Of a stretch of 37,566 nt of DNA, positions 1-8,968 are shown in pieces (positions within the stretch are counted from its first letter, which is position 1; the number at the start of each line of letters is the position of its first letter). This stretch comes from an uncultured Eubacteriales bacterium (lineage in GTDB: Bacteria > Bacillota > Clostridia > Lachnospirales > Lachnospiraceae). The notes under the pieces are model-generated. The model was not told the DNA's origin, did no database searches, and was given only the letters and a program-made list of their open reading frames with translations. The DNA lies in the NCBI GenBank assembly GCA_900544525.1, contig UQVN01000005.1, positions 1-37,566 on the forward strand, written 5' to 3'. Both the position numbers and the translations under genes were made by a program.

Positions 1-12
1 GGAGTCCATGGA

Positions 13-60
13 ATACATGATATAGTATTAAAATAAATAATTAATTACTATATATAGTTT
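13..60 (+). promoter_or_regulatory. Pair of NrdR-like boxes upstream of nrdD
   Basis: The core CTATATATAG at 48-57 matches the centre of the NrdR consensus (ACACTATATATAGTGT type). A weaker copy, CATGATATAG, lies at 16-25, seven of ten bases the same. The two 16-bp boxes (13-28 and 45-60) are 32 bp centre to centre, about three helical turns, which is the usual arrangement for NrdR. The site sits 51 bp before the nrdD start, so repression by NrdR-(d)ATP is the natural reading. The outer bases do not match the consensus. Confidence 0.6.
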
Positions 61-110
61 TCGGATAATAATCAAGATAATAATAAATATGATATAGAGG
101 AGGCCATAAC

Positions 111-2243
111 GTGCAGTGTAGTGAAATAAAAGTCATAAAAAAAGATGGAACAAGAGAGGATTTTAATGTTCAAAAAGTAATAATTGCTGTCAATAAATCT
201 GCAGAAAGAGCGATGATTAAATTCTCTCAAGCAGAGCTTAATTTTATTTGCCAATTTGTAGAAGAAAAAGCAGAAGCATTAAATATTGCAGGAATTCCAA
301 TTGCCCAAATGCATAACTTAGTGGAAGGAGCTCTTGAAAGAGTGAATCCACTCGTTGCAAAAAGCTATCGTGATTACCGCAATTATAAACAAGATTTTGT
401 ACAGATGCTCGATGAAGTGTACAAAAAGAGTCAATCTATTATGTACATTGGAGATAAGGAAAATAGTAATACGGATAGCGCACTCGTTTCTACAAAAAGA
501 AGTCTTATTTTCAATGAATTGAACAAATCTTTATATCAGAAATTTTTTATGACCGTAGAGGAACTACAAGCATGTAGAGAAGGATATATTTATATCCATG
601 ATATGTCCGCAAGAAGAGATACGATGAACTGTTGTCTCTTTGATGTAAAGAATGTTTTAACTGGCGGATTTGAAATGGGAAATCTCTGGTACAATGAGCC
701 AAAGACATTGGACGTTGCGTTTGATGTAATTGGTGATATTGTGTTAAGCGCAGCAAGTCAACAGTATGGCGGGTTTACCGTACCAAGTGTAGAAGATATT
801 TTAGCGCCTTATGCAGAGAAATCTTATGCTATGTATGTAGAAAAATATGAAGGATTAGGTCTTTCTAAAGAAAAAGCAGAAGAAATCGCACTTGCTGATG
901 TAAAACGTGATATGGAGCAAGGGTTCCAAGGTTGGGAATATAAATTCAACTCTGTATCTTCAAGCCGTGGAGATTATCCATTTATCACAATGACAGCAGG
1001 AACAGGTACAAGTCGTTTTGCAAAAATGGCTACGATCACAATGTTAGACGTGAGAAGAAAAGGACAAGGAAAATCTGGTCATAAAAAACCAGTATTATTC
1101 CCAAAACTTGTATTCTTATATGATGAAAATTTACACGGAGAAGGAAAAGAATTAGAAGATGTATTTGAAGCAGGAATTCGTTGTTCTGCTAAGACAATGT
1201 ATCCTGATTGGCTTTCTCTTACTGGAGAAGGTTATGTACCAAGTATGTACAAGCAATACGGTAAAATTATTTCTCCAATGGGTTGTCGTGCGTTCTTATC
1301 TCCTTGGTATAAAGAAGGTGGTATGACACCAAAAGATGAAAAAGATGAACCTGTTTTTGTTGGTCGTTTTAATATCGGTGTTGTAAGCCTCCACCTTCCA
1401 ATGATTTTAGCGAAGGCAAGACATGAAAGTCGCGACTTCTTTGAAGTATTAGATTATTACTTAGAATTAATTCGTAAGATTCATATTCGTACTTATGCAT
1501 ATCTTGGAGAGTTAAGAGCTTCTACAAACCCACTTGCTTATTGTGAAGGTGGTTTTTATGGTGGTAACTTAGGTCTTCATGATAAAATTAAACCATTATT
1601 AAAGACAGCTACTGCATCTTTTGGTATTACAGCATTTAATGAACTTCAGGAATTATACAATGGAAAATCTCTTGTAGAAGATGGTGAGTTTGCGTTAGAA
1701 ACTCTTCGTTATATTAATGAAAAAGTGGAACAGTTTAAACAAGAAGATGGAAATCTCTATGCGATTTATGCGACACCAGCAGAGAATTTATGTGGACTTC
1801 AAGTAAAACAGTTCCGCAAAAAGTATGGAATTATTGAAAATGTATCGGATAGAGAATATGTGAGCAATGGATTCCACTGCCATGTAACAGAAGATATTAC
1901 TCCAATTGAAAAACAAAACTTAGAACATCGTTTCTGGGAACTTTCTAATGGTGGAAAGATTCAATATGTAAAATATCCAATCGATTACAATATGACAGCG
2001 ATTAAGACATTAGTTCGCCGTGCCATGGCAATGGGATTTTATGAAGGTGTGAACTTATCTCTTTCTTATTGCGATGATTGTGGACATGAAGAACTTAATA
2101 TGGACGTGTGCCCAGTTTGTGGAAGCAGTAACTTGACAAAAATTGACCGTATGAACGGATACTTAAGCTATTCTCGCGTCAAAGGAGATACTCGTTTAAA
2201 TGATGCCAAGATGGCAGAAATTGCAGAAAGAAAATCAATGTAG
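111..2243 (+). CDS. nrdD: Anaerobic (class III) ribonucleoside-triphosphate reductase
   Basis: This glycyl-radical enzyme reduces NTPs to dNTPs without oxygen, with formate as usual reductant. An ATP-cone domain occupies about residues 5-95 (IKVIKKDGTREDF), followed by the ten-stranded barrel catalytic domain. Near the C terminus is a four-cysteine zinc site (CDDCGHEE...CPVCGSS, about 650-672), then the radical loop RMNGYLSY with the glycine at about residue 683. At 710 residues it is full length. Translation starts at a GTG nine bases after GAGGAGG-type Shine-Dalgarno bases (97-103). It lies 49 bp before its activase gene nrdG and behind NrdR-like boxes, so the two probably form one NrdR-controlled transcript. 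The family assignment is secure. Confidence 0.95.
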   Translation: MQCSEIKVIKKDGTREDFNVQKVIIAVNKSAERAMIKFSQAELNFICQFVEEKAEALNIAGIPIAQMHNLVEGALERVNPLVAKSYRDYRNYKQDFVQMLDEVYKKSQSIMYIGDKENSNTDSALVSTKRSLIFNELNKSLYQKFFMTVEELQACREGYIYIHDMSARRDTMNCCLFDVKNVLTGGFEMGNLWYNEPKTLDVAFDVIGDIVLSAASQQYGGFTVPSVEDILAPYAEKSYAMYVEKYEGLGLSKEKAEEIALADVKRDMEQGFQGWEYKFNSVSSSRGDYPFITMTAGTGTSRFAKMATITMLDVRRKGQGKSGHKKPVLFPKLVFLYDENLHGEGKELEDVFEAGIRCSAKTMYPDWLSLTGEGYVPSMYKQYGKIISPMGCRAFLSPWYKEGGMTPKDEKDEPVFVGRFNIGVVSLHLPMILAKARHESRDFFEVLDYYLELIRKIHIRTYAYLGELRASTNPLAYCEGGFYGGNLGLHDKIKPLLKTATASFGITAFNELQELYNGKSLVEDGEFALETLRYINEKVEQFKQEDGNLYAIYATPAENLCGLQVKQFRKKYGIIENVSDREYVSNGFHCHVTEDITPIEKQNLEHRFWELSNGGKIQYVKYPIDYNMTAIKTLVRRAMAMGFYEGVNLSLSYCDDCGHEELNMDVCPVCGSSNLTKIDRMNGYLSYSRVKGDTRLNDAKMAEIAERKSM

Positions 2244-2292
2244 AATTAAACTTATAAAAAATAGAGAATAAATATATAAGGAGCTTTTCATC

Positions 2293-2796
2293 ATGCGTTA
2301 TCATAATATTACTAAGGACGATATGTTAAATGGGGATGGACTTCGAGTTGTCCTGTGGGTGGCTGGTTGTAGCCATGGTTGTAAAGAATGTCATAACCAG
2401 ATCACTTGGGATATCAATGGAGGAATTCCATTTGATGAGTCTGCAAAAAAAGAATTGGAAGAAGAACTTTCAAAGTCTTATGTAACAGGAATTACCTTTA
2501 GTGGAGGCGATCCTCTTCATATACAAAATCGTGAGACGATTGGACAGTTAATTCAATCGATTCGAAAAGAATTTCCAACAAAAACCATTTGGGTTTATAC
2601 AGGATATTTATGGGACGATGTAAAGGAGCTTCCTTATATAAAAGATATCGATGTATTAGTAGATGGAAGATTTATATTAGAGCAAAAAGATCCAAGCTTA
2701 CAATGGCGTGGAAGTGCCAATCAGCGTGTTATTGATGTGAAAAAAACATTAGAGACAGGTGCGATTGTACTTCATTTATGCGAAGGTAACGAGTAA
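2293..2796 (+). CDS. nrdG: Anaerobic ribonucleotide reductase activating protein (radical SAM)
   Basis: NrdG is the radical SAM activase that abstracts a hydrogen from the NrdD glycine using S-adenosylmethionine and a [4Fe-4S] cluster. The cluster motif CSHGCKEC (CX3CX2C) is at about residues 26-33, and the SAM-binding GGDP motif (TFSGGDPLH) at about 73-81. The short N-terminal sequence ending in NGDGLRVVLWVAGC is typical of the family, as is the length of 167 residues. The ATG is preceded by AAGGAGC about 7 bases upstream. It is cotranscribed with nrdD and followed by a hairpin. Confidence 0.95.
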   Translation: MRYHNITKDDMLNGDGLRVVLWVAGCSHGCKECHNQITWDINGGIPFDESAKKELEEELSKSYVTGITFSGGDPLHIQNRETIGQLIQSIRKEFPTKTIWVYTGYLWDDVKELPYIKDIDVLVDGRFILEQKDPSLQWRGSANQRVIDVKKTLETGAIVLHLCEGNE

Positions 2797-2807
2797 ATAA
2801 GGGAAGG

Positions 2808-2834
2808 TGAGAAACTCCGATAGGGAGTTTCTCA
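2808..2834 (+). terminator. Hairpin after nrdG, possible terminator
   Basis: TGAGAAACTCC (2808-2818) pairs perfectly with GGAGTTTCTCA (2824-2834) around a 5-base loop. No continuous U-run follows (TCGTTATTAATAA), so termination may be weak; the stem could instead stabilise the 3' end. Confidence 0.55.
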
Positions 2835-2912
2835 TCGTTATTAATAATGGAGATTAATGAAAGATAGAATTAGTTTTTCTATTTTTTGTTAATTTCTATT
2901 TTTTTGTTTTTT

Positions 2913-2944
2913 CTCACAAAATCCTCAAATTTGTTTCTTATAAT
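2913..2944 (+). promoter_or_regulatory. Promoter and 11-bp direct repeat operator of sulfotransferase copy 1
   Basis: A consensus -10 box TATAAT is at 2939-2944 with no good -35 hexamer. In its place are two half-sites CTCA(c)AAA and CTCAAAT starting at 2913 and 2924, 11 bp apart. This is the spacing used by OmpR/PhoB-family activators. The same arrangement recurs at 7045-7076 before the second copy. A weak -35 replaced by a one-helical-turn repeat suggests activation by the response regulator encoded at 4902. Confidence 0.6.
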
Positions 2945-2952
2945 GAATGAGA

Positions 2953-2984
2953 TTGTTACGAAAAGGCAATACGCCAAGTAACAA
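2953..2984 (+). other. Hairpin at the start of the sulfotransferase 1 leader
   Basis: TTGTTAC (2953-2959) pairs with GTAACAA (2978-2984), with an inner GGC/GCC pairing. It begins about 9 bases after the -10 box, so it would form at the very 5' end of the mRNA. It may stabilise the transcript; a protein-binding site is also possible. Confidence 0.4.
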
Positions 2985-3065
2985 ATAGAGGAAACATAAG
3001 AAACTTGTGGAACGTGATTCTCAGTGTTTTGCGACACAGAAAAAAGAAACTAAAAGGAGAAATTT

Positions 3066-4742
3066 ATGATAAAAAGAGGTAGAAAAATCGTAGGACTTGC
3101 TATTATGAGTGCTTGTTTTATTATGACGATGACAGGCTGTATGCAAAGCTCTGATAAAGGGGCAGAAAATACAACAAAGCAAGAAGTGGCAACTGTTGAT
3201 CCAAACTTAACAAAGGCCACAAAAATGGAATATATCATTCCAGAAGAAAATGGAGAAATTTTTACAGAAGAAAGACAAACTTCTACAAAAGAAGAAATTG
3301 ATAAGAAATTATCCACAACTCTTTATACACCAGAAGCGCCACTTGTATACTACAATCCATTTGGAACAAATTTACGTTCTGCTAATATTTATTTTACAAC
3401 AGAAGAAGCAAGTAGTGTGACTTATACAATATCAGTAGAAGATGAAACGATTCCAGCCTTTACAAGACAGTTAGAAAATGGTGAGGAAAGCGGTGTGACA
3501 ACAAATCACGCATATCAGTTAGTCGGTTTCATTCCAGATATGGATAATACTGTTACACTTACATTCTATAATAAAGATGGGGCTGAAATCGAAAAAACTT
3601 CTTTTGTAATTGCAATTCCAAAAGTAGAAACAGCCGCAGAGCAAAAATTGACAGTAGAAGAAGTAAAAGATGTGAAAGACGATGAGTTAACTGATGGACT
3701 TTTCAGTGTTTTCTATGGAAGAAGAAATGGACAGCTTGTCAACATCGATCTCTATGATAATGATGGTATTTTAAGAGGAGAGCTATACGTAGATGGATAT
3801 CGTACGGACCGTATTTTATTTATCGATGGCTACTTATATTATAGCGTAGATGAAGATAAGATTGTAAAAGTCAATCGTCTTGGACAAGCAGAAAAAATTT
3901 ATCAGCTTGGACAGTACGAAATGCACCATGATATGGCATATCAAGAAGATAGAAATTCCTTTGTTATTTTAGCAAATGATACAAAACAGGATACAGTAGA
4001 AGATATGTTAATTGAGTTGAACTTAGAAACAGGAGAAGTATCAGAACTCATTGATTTAAAAGATATCTTACCAGAAGCCTATGAAAAAGCAGTATTACCA
4101 AAAGGTGACAAGAAGTTAGACTGGGCACATGTTAATGCGATTCAATTCATTGAAGACGATAGTGTTGCTTTAAGTTTTAGAGAATTATCTTCTATTGTAA
4201 AAATTGGAAATATTTTTGATAAACCAGAACTTGAATATATTCTTTCTGATAAGAACGTGTGGGAAGGAACTTCCTATGAAAGCTATGTATATGATAAAGT
4301 TGGAGACTTTACTGCACAGGCAGGACAGCATAGTATTACTTATGTTCCAGGAGAAAAAGAAGGAGAATACACAATGTATCTCTTCAATAATAATATGACT
4401 TACTCTGGAACAAGACGTGACATTGACTGGAGTGGATATACCCTTGCACAAGTTCCAGAAGACGAAAGAGCTTCTTACTACTATGAATATAAAATCAATG
4501 AAAATGACAAGACATTTGAATTAGTGGATTCCTTTGAAGTTCCATACTCTGGATATGTAAGTAGCGTGCAACAAGTAGGGGATAACCAAGTAATTTGTTC
4601 TGGTGCACAAAAATTATTTGGGGAATATGATAGTGAAGGTAACCTTTTAAGACAATATAAGAGTGCCAAAGAACAGTATATTTATCGAACATTTAAATAT
4701 ACTTTTGATGGTGTTTGGTTTGCAGGAAATAATAATAACTAA
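3066..4742 (+). CDS. Aryl-sulfate sulfotransferase, lipoprotein, copy 1
   Basis: Arylsulfotransferases (ASST) move sulfate from one phenolic sulfate ester to another phenol without PAPS, through a sulfated histidine. A lipoprotein signal with lipobox MTGC (cysteine at about residue 20) puts it outside the membrane. An N-terminal beta domain (YYNPFGTNLRSAN, about 95-108) precedes the propeller. Motifs expected to carry the active site are MHHD (286-289), WAHVN (353-357), SFREL (R372) and AGQHS (H422). By order and spacing, H355, R372 and H422 probably correspond to E. coli AssT His356, Arg374 and His436. It is closely related to the genes at 7160 and 8969. A well-spaced AAAGGAG precedes the ATG. 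Endogenous substrates cannot be told from sequence. Confidence 0.88.
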   Translation: MIKRGRKIVGLAIMSACFIMTMTGCMQSSDKGAENTTKQEVATVDPNLTKATKMEYIIPEENGEIFTEERQTSTKEEIDKKLSTTLYTPEAPLVYYNPFGTNLRSANIYFTTEEASSVTYTISVEDETIPAFTRQLENGEESGVTTNHAYQLVGFIPDMDNTVTLTFYNKDGAEIEKTSFVIAIPKVETAAEQKLTVEEVKDVKDDELTDGLFSVFYGRRNGQLVNIDLYDNDGILRGELYVDGYRTDRILFIDGYLYYSVDEDKIVKVNRLGQAEKIYQLGQYEMHHDMAYQEDRNSFVILANDTKQDTVEDMLIELNLETGEVSELIDLKDILPEAYEKAVLPKGDKKLDWAHVNAIQFIEDDSVALSFRELSSIVKIGNIFDKPELEYILSDKNVWEGTSYESYVYDKVGDFTAQAGQHSITYVPGEKEGEYTMYLFNNNMTYSGTRRDIDWSGYTLAQVPEDERASYYYEYKINENDKTFELVDSFEVPYSGYVSSVQQVGDNQVICSGAQKLFGEYDSEGNLLRQYKSAKEQYIYRTFKYTFDGVWFAGNNNN

Positions 4743-4760
4743 AAAATAGGGAAAAGTAAA

Positions 4761-4811
4761 AAGAAGTTGTTGTCCGTAGCGAAAAGCGTATGGATAACAA
4801 CTTCTTTTTTT
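4761..4811 (+). terminator. Rho-independent terminator after sulfotransferase 1
   Basis: AAGAAGTTGTTGTCC (4761-4775) pairs with GGATAACAACTTCTT (4792-4806) with one G-U pair, and the T-run extends to 4811. This separates copy 1 from the two-component genes. Confidence 0.9.
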
Positions 4812-4901
4812 ATATTTATTGTTCATATGGAAAAAATAAGAAAAGTTGTGTATGATAAAGAAAGTAAAATAGCGATAAAGAGAAAGGAGATAGGGAGAAT
4901 C

Positions 4902-5600
4902 TTGGAGAGCAAAGGAACGATTTTAATGGTAGATGACGAACCAAGAATTCGTCGTATGGTATCCGACTATTTAAAGTTGAATGGGTATGATGTGATAGAA
5001 GCAGGAGATGGAGAAGAAGGAGAAGATATTTTTTACCAAAAGAGTATCGACATTGATTTGATTTTATTAGATGTGATGATGCCAAAAAAAGATGGCTATT
5101 CTTTATTAAAAGATATCCGTAAATTATCCCCTCATATTCCAGTTATTATGTTGACAGCAAAAGGGGAGGAGAGGGATCAATTGGACTATTTTAAAGATGG
5201 AGCGGATGATTTTATTGGAAAGCCTTTTTCACTTCCTCTTTTATTAGCCCATATTGAGGCAGTTAAAAAACGATGTTTTCATGGTGGACAAACTATCATA
5301 AGAGCAGGAGAAATTGAAGTTGAGCCAGAACAGCGTCATGTGAAAGTAAGTGGTGAAAAAGTGGAATTAACGCCAAAGGAATACGATCTATTGCTTCACT
5401 TTATGGAAAATGAAGGGATTGTTTTAGAGCGAGATAGTATTTTAAATTCCGTTTGGGGGTTTCAATATGTAGGAGATATTCGGACTGTGGATACCCATGT
5501 AAAACAACTTCGTGCTAAGCTACAACAATGGGGAGCATATATTAAAACAGTTCATGGAATTGGATATCGATTTGAGGTGGAGCATGTTTCGGTCGATTAA
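4902..5600 (+). CDS. OmpR/PhoB-family response regulator
   Basis: The receiver domain (residues about 5-120) has the acidic pair in ILMVDDEPR, the phosphoacceptor aspartate in LILLDVMMPKKDG (D57), the threonine in MLTAKG and the lysine in GKPFS. A winged-helix DNA-binding domain follows, with ELTPKEYDLLLHF and the recognition region VDTHVKQLRAKL. The open frame extends upstream into the preceding terminator, so I chose the TTG at 4902. It lies behind AGGAGATAGGGAG and places the receiver 4-5 residues from the N terminus, as usual; an ATG at 4827 has no ribosome site. Its reading frame overlaps the kinase gene by 17 bases. Likely targets are the flanking sulfotransferase promoters. Confidence 0.88.
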   Translation: MESKGTILMVDDEPRIRRMVSDYLKLNGYDVIEAGDGEEGEDIFYQKSIDIDLILLDVMMPKKDGYSLLKDIRKLSPHIPVIMLTAKGEERDQLDYFKDGADDFIGKPFSLPLLLAHIEAVKKRCFHGGQTIIRAGEIEVEPEQRHVKVSGEKVELTPKEYDLLLHFMENEGIVLERDSILNSVWGFQYVGDIRTVDTHVKQLRAKLQQWGAYIKTVHGIGYRFEVEHVSVD

Positions 5601-7032
5601 AACAAAGTTTATGCTATTGGTGTTTGGGATTTTAGCTTCTGTCATTGTATTACAGCTTGCTTGTAACTATGTTTTAGTAGAGCCTTATTATACATGGAAG
5701 AGAAGTCATCTCATTGAACGGGCGTATGAAGAGTTACAAAAGGAAACGGGAAACCGAGAAAAAATGGTTGAAATTATGAATGATTATGAGGATGCTTATA
5801 ATATTCAGTTTATGTTAGCCAATAAAAGAATGGTATGTATTTATAATAGCCGTCAACAAAATTTCCGAAATGGAAGAAATTATTATCGGGTGAAAGCGAA
5901 TTTTAGTTTTCGAAAAAATTTTTCGCGGTTTTCAAGGAAGCCAGAAGCTGTAATTGTATCAAATGATGGGGGAAAAAATCGAGCTAAAATATCCCTATTT
6001 GGAATTTTGGAATCGAAAAATCAAACCTATTATGTGGTCATTAAGAGCAATATAAAATCTATCAAAGAAAATATGAATGAGACAAGCCAACTTGTTACCG
6101 TATTTAGTGGAGTGGCGTTAGCATTAGGTGTTATTTTAGCTTATATCTTTGGGAAAAAGGTGTCAGAGCCGATTATACAGATGAATGAAGTGACTTGTCA
6201 TGTGGCTAAGATGGATTTTTCAAAGACGGTGACAGAGACAAAAAAACAAGATGAGCTAGCAAGTCTTGCGAGAAATATTAATGAAATGGCAAGGCAGATT
6301 GAGAAAAATTTAATACAACTGCAAGAAGAAAATTTATATCGAGAAAAGATTGAAACGGCCAGAAAAGAGTTTATTTCTAACGTATCTCATGAGCTAAAAA
6401 CTCCATTAGCAATTCTCAGTGGTTATGCGGAGATGCTTCAAATGGCGGGAGATACTATTGACAAAAGCTATTATTATGAAGTGATCTTAGATGAGGCAAA
6501 AAAAATGACAGACCTTGTCAACGAATTGCTTCGCTCCGTTCGAATTGAAGAAGAACTTTATCATCTGGAAATGAAAAAACTAGATTATTCCATGCTGGTA
6601 AAACAGCAAGGAGAGAAGATGAAAAAGATTTTAGAACAAAAGAAGTTAAAAGTCACCATTAAGGTGGAAGATGGTATTTTCGTCTATGGTAATGAAGAAT
6701 ATTTGGTGATGATTTTAAACAACTATTTATCCAATGCTATGAGCCATACGAAGGAAAATGGGGAAGTACGTCTTTTATTAGAACGAGTTAGTGGGGAAAA
6801 AGTAAAGCTTTCGGTCTATAATGAAGGAGAAAACATTCCAGAGGAAAAAATAGAAAAAATCTGGGATAGTTTTTATCAAGTGGAGGAAAGTCATACAAGA
6901 ACTGAGGAGAGAAAGCGAGTCGGTTTAGGGCTTTATATTGTTTCTTCGATTGCGAGAGTTCATCAGGGAACGTATGGCGTTCGAAACTGTGAGGATGGCG
7001 TTGAGTTTTATTTTTGTATGGAAACGGTATAA
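5584..7032 (+). CDS. Membrane sensor histidine kinase
   Basis: Partner kinase of the preceding response regulator. A first membrane segment (about residues 8-28) and a second (about 172-192) bracket an extracytoplasmic sensor of roughly 140 residues rich in basic residues. Next come a HAMP linker, the dimerisation helix with SHELKTP (phosphoacceptor H269), and the ATPase domain with N-box NNYLSNAMSHT, the G1-like VYNEGENIPEE, the F-box region WDSFYQVEES and the G2 motif GLGLYIV. The ATG at 5584 overlaps the regulator stop and follows GAGGTGG; an in-frame start 72 bases upstream lies within the regulator gene. The ligand is unknown; the flanking genes suggest phenolic compounds or their sulfates (inference). 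Confidence 0.88.
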   Translation: MFRSIKTKFMLLVFGILASVIVLQLACNYVLVEPYYTWKRSHLIERAYEELQKETGNREKMVEIMNDYEDAYNIQFMLANKRMVCIYNSRQQNFRNGRNYYRVKANFSFRKNFSRFSRKPEAVIVSNDGGKNRAKISLFGILESKNQTYYVVIKSNIKSIKENMNETSQLVTVFSGVALALGVILAYIFGKKVSEPIIQMNEVTCHVAKMDFSKTVTETKKQDELASLARNINEMARQIEKNLIQLQEENLYREKIETARKEFISNVSHELKTPLAILSGYAEMLQMAGDTIDKSYYYEVILDEAKKMTDLVNELLRSVRIEEELYHLEMKKLDYSMLVKQQGEKMKKILEQKKLKVTIKVEDGIFVYGNEEYLVMILNNYLSNAMSHTKENGEVRLLLERVSGEKVKLSVYNEGENIPEEKIEKIWDSFYQVEESHTRTEERKRVGLGLYIVSSIARVHQGTYGVRNCEDGVEFYFCMETV

Positions 7033-7044
7033 AAAATATATTTT

Positions 7045-7076
7045 CTCACAAAACCATCAAATTCATTCGATACAAT
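7045..7076 (+). promoter_or_regulatory. Promoter and 11-bp direct repeat operator of sulfotransferase copy 2
   Basis: CTCACAAAA at 7045 and a degenerate half-site ATCAAAT at 7056 are 11 bp apart, and a -10 box TACAAT is at 7071-7076. The first half-site begins 26 bp before the -10, exactly as before copy 1 (2913 and 2939). Surrounding sequence differs, so the match is likely functional. Confidence 0.6.
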
Positions 7077-7077
7077 A

Positions 7078-7128
7078 GAGCAGACAGAAAAAATCTTTGT
7101 TTACACAAAAGTGTGATACTGTTTGCTC
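7078..7128 (+). other. Hairpin in the sulfotransferase 2 leader
   Basis: GAGCAGACAG (7078-7087) pairs with CTGTTTGCTC (7119-7128) with one G-U pair; an inner ACAC/GTGT stem caps it. Its left arm starts 2 bases after the -10 box, so part of it may be operator DNA rather than RNA. Confidence 0.4.
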
Positions 7129-7159
7129 TTTATAAAAAGAGAAAGAGGAAAAAGGTAAT

Positions 7160-8902
7160 ATGTCAAAGAAAAAGCAAGTACAAAACGGTGAGTTAAAAAG
7201 GGTAAAAGAGGAACGAAGAGATTGGAAACGTTTTTTAAAGACAAGTCTTTTGTTAATTGGTACTATGGTTTTGCTTCCTTCTTGTGGAAACACAGTGAGT
7301 ACGCAAAAAGAACCGACAAAACAAGTACAAGCAGTAAACAGTGTACAAAAAAACACCGATGTCAGTTTTAAAAAGGCGACGAAATCACAGAGTTCTAGCA
7401 ATGTAGAATATAGGTTACCAGTGAAAGATGGATTAAAAGTCTATACAGAAGAAAAGCAGACAAAGGTGAAAGCGTTAATTGATAAGCAGTTAAAAAATAA
7501 CGAATATACAATAAAAAAGCCTCTTGTCTACTATAATCCATTTGGAACGAATTTACGTTCTGCTAACGTATATTTTAAAACAAAAGATCCCTATCAAGTA
7601 GAATATACAATATCGGTTGCTGACAAAGAGATCAAAGATTTTACAAAAAAGCTCAATGCAGGAACGAAAAGTGGATATACAACAAATCATGCCTATCAGC
7701 TCATTGGATTAGTACCAAATAAGAAAAACCAGATTACATTAAAATTATACAATCGGAAAGGCAAGCTGGTAAAAAGTACATCATTTACGATTCAAGTTCC
7801 AAAAGTGAGTTCTAGTGCCGAGGAGCAGTTAAAAGTAACGAAAGCAAAGAAAGTAACATTGACCGATGGACTTTATATGTTATCCTTTGGACGAGTTGGT
7901 GGACAGCTACCAAATATTAATATTTATGACAATGATGGAAGAATACGAGCGGAATTACCATTAGAAAGTTATCGTTCGGATCGAATCTTACAAATAGGAA
8001 ATTATCTTTATTATGGTGTTGGATATAGCAAACTTGTAAAGGTAAATCGATTAGGACAAGTAGTGAAAATTTATTCTCTTGGTAATTATACAATGCATCA
8101 TGATTTCACTTATGAAAAAGCACAAAACTCTCTTATTATATTGGCAAGTAAAAAGGGAGATTCTGTTGTAGAGGATCTCGTGTTACAAGTGAACATTGGA
8201 ACAGGAAAGGTAAAAGAGCTTTTGGATCTAAAAGATATTTTTCCAAAAGAATATGAAAAAGCTAAGAAACCAGAGAGTAAAAAAGTTCTCGACTGGGCCC
8301 ATATTAATACGGTTCAATGTGTCAATGGAACAGACTTAATTTTAAGTTTTAGAGAGTTATCTTCTATTGTAAAAGTAGATAATGTATATACAAAGCCAAA
8401 ACTTCATTCTATTTTATGCGATAAAGAAGTTTGGAAAGGCAGTGCTTATGAAAAATATGTCTATACAAAAGATGGAGATTTTACTGCACAAGCAGGACAG
8501 CACACAGTCACTTATATAGAAGGTAAGACAAAAGATAAATATCGTCTTCATATGTTCAACAATAATTTAGCTTATTCAGGAACAAGACCAGATATTGACT
8601 GGAGTGGCTATACATTAGCACAAATACCAGTAGAGAAAAGACATTCTTATTATTATGAATATGAAGTGGATGAAAATAAGAAGGAGTTTCGCTTAGTAAA
8701 ATCGTTTGCTGTTCCGTATTCTGGATATATTAGTAGTTCTGAACAAGTGGGGGCACATTATGTGGTATGCTCTGGCTCTGCAAGAGTATTTGGAGAATAT
8801 GATAAAAATGGAAAGTTACTTGCCCAATATGAAACTTCCGATCAGAGAGCGATTTATCGTGCTTTCAAATATAATTTTAAAGGGATTTGGTTTGCTAAGT
8901 AA
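7160..8902 (+). CDS. Aryl-sulfate sulfotransferase, lipoprotein, copy 2
   Basis: Paralogue of the copy at 3066. The signal peptide has a long basic n-region (about 28 residues), a hydrophobic stretch LLLIGTMVLLPSC and a lipobox cysteine near residue 46. It shares the N-terminal block YYNPFGTNLRSAN and the propeller motifs MHHD (H313, H314), WAHIN (H381), SFREL (R398) and AGQHT (H448), so all expected catalytic positions are kept. It follows the sensor kinase gene and has its own promoter with the shared direct repeat. A loose hairpin separates it from copy 3, so the two may be cotranscribed. Substrate differences among the three copies are unknown. Confidence 0.87.
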   Translation: MSKKKQVQNGELKRVKEERRDWKRFLKTSLLLIGTMVLLPSCGNTVSTQKEPTKQVQAVNSVQKNTDVSFKKATKSQSSSNVEYRLPVKDGLKVYTEEKQTKVKALIDKQLKNNEYTIKKPLVYYNPFGTNLRSANVYFKTKDPYQVEYTISVADKEIKDFTKKLNAGTKSGYTTNHAYQLIGLVPNKKNQITLKLYNRKGKLVKSTSFTIQVPKVSSSAEEQLKVTKAKKVTLTDGLYMLSFGRVGGQLPNINIYDNDGRIRAELPLESYRSDRILQIGNYLYYGVGYSKLVKVNRLGQVVKIYSLGNYTMHHDFTYEKAQNSLIILASKKGDSVVEDLVLQVNIGTGKVKELLDLKDIFPKEYEKAKKPESKKVLDWAHINTVQCVNGTDLILSFRELSSIVKVDNVYTKPKLHSILCDKEVWKGSAYEKYVYTKDGDFTAQAGQHTVTYIEGKTKDKYRLHMFNNNLAYSGTRPDIDWSGYTLAQIPVEKRHSYYYEYEVDENKKEFRLVKSFAVPYSGYISSSEQVGAHYVVCSGSARVFGEYDKNGKLLAQYETSDQRAIYRAFKYNFKGIWFAK

Positions 8903-8905
8903 AAC

Positions 8906-8934
8906 ATGAAAAGCTAAAATAGGGTGCTTTTCAT
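8906..8934 (+). terminator. Hairpin between sulfotransferases 2 and 3
   Basis: ATGAAAAGC (8906-8914) pairs with GCTTTTCAT (8926-8934) around an 11-base loop. There is no U-run afterwards (CGTTGG), so it may be a leaky terminator or an mRNA-processing or stability element that tunes copy 3. Confidence 0.4.
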
Positions 8935-8968
8935 CGTTGGAAAAAGAATAGGAAGGAAGTACAAAAAT

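Noticed and set aside
7014..7196. Short open frame spanning the kinase end and the sulfotransferase 2 promoter
   Set aside because: It crosses the promoter and operator, has no ribosome site and overlaps real genes in other frames.
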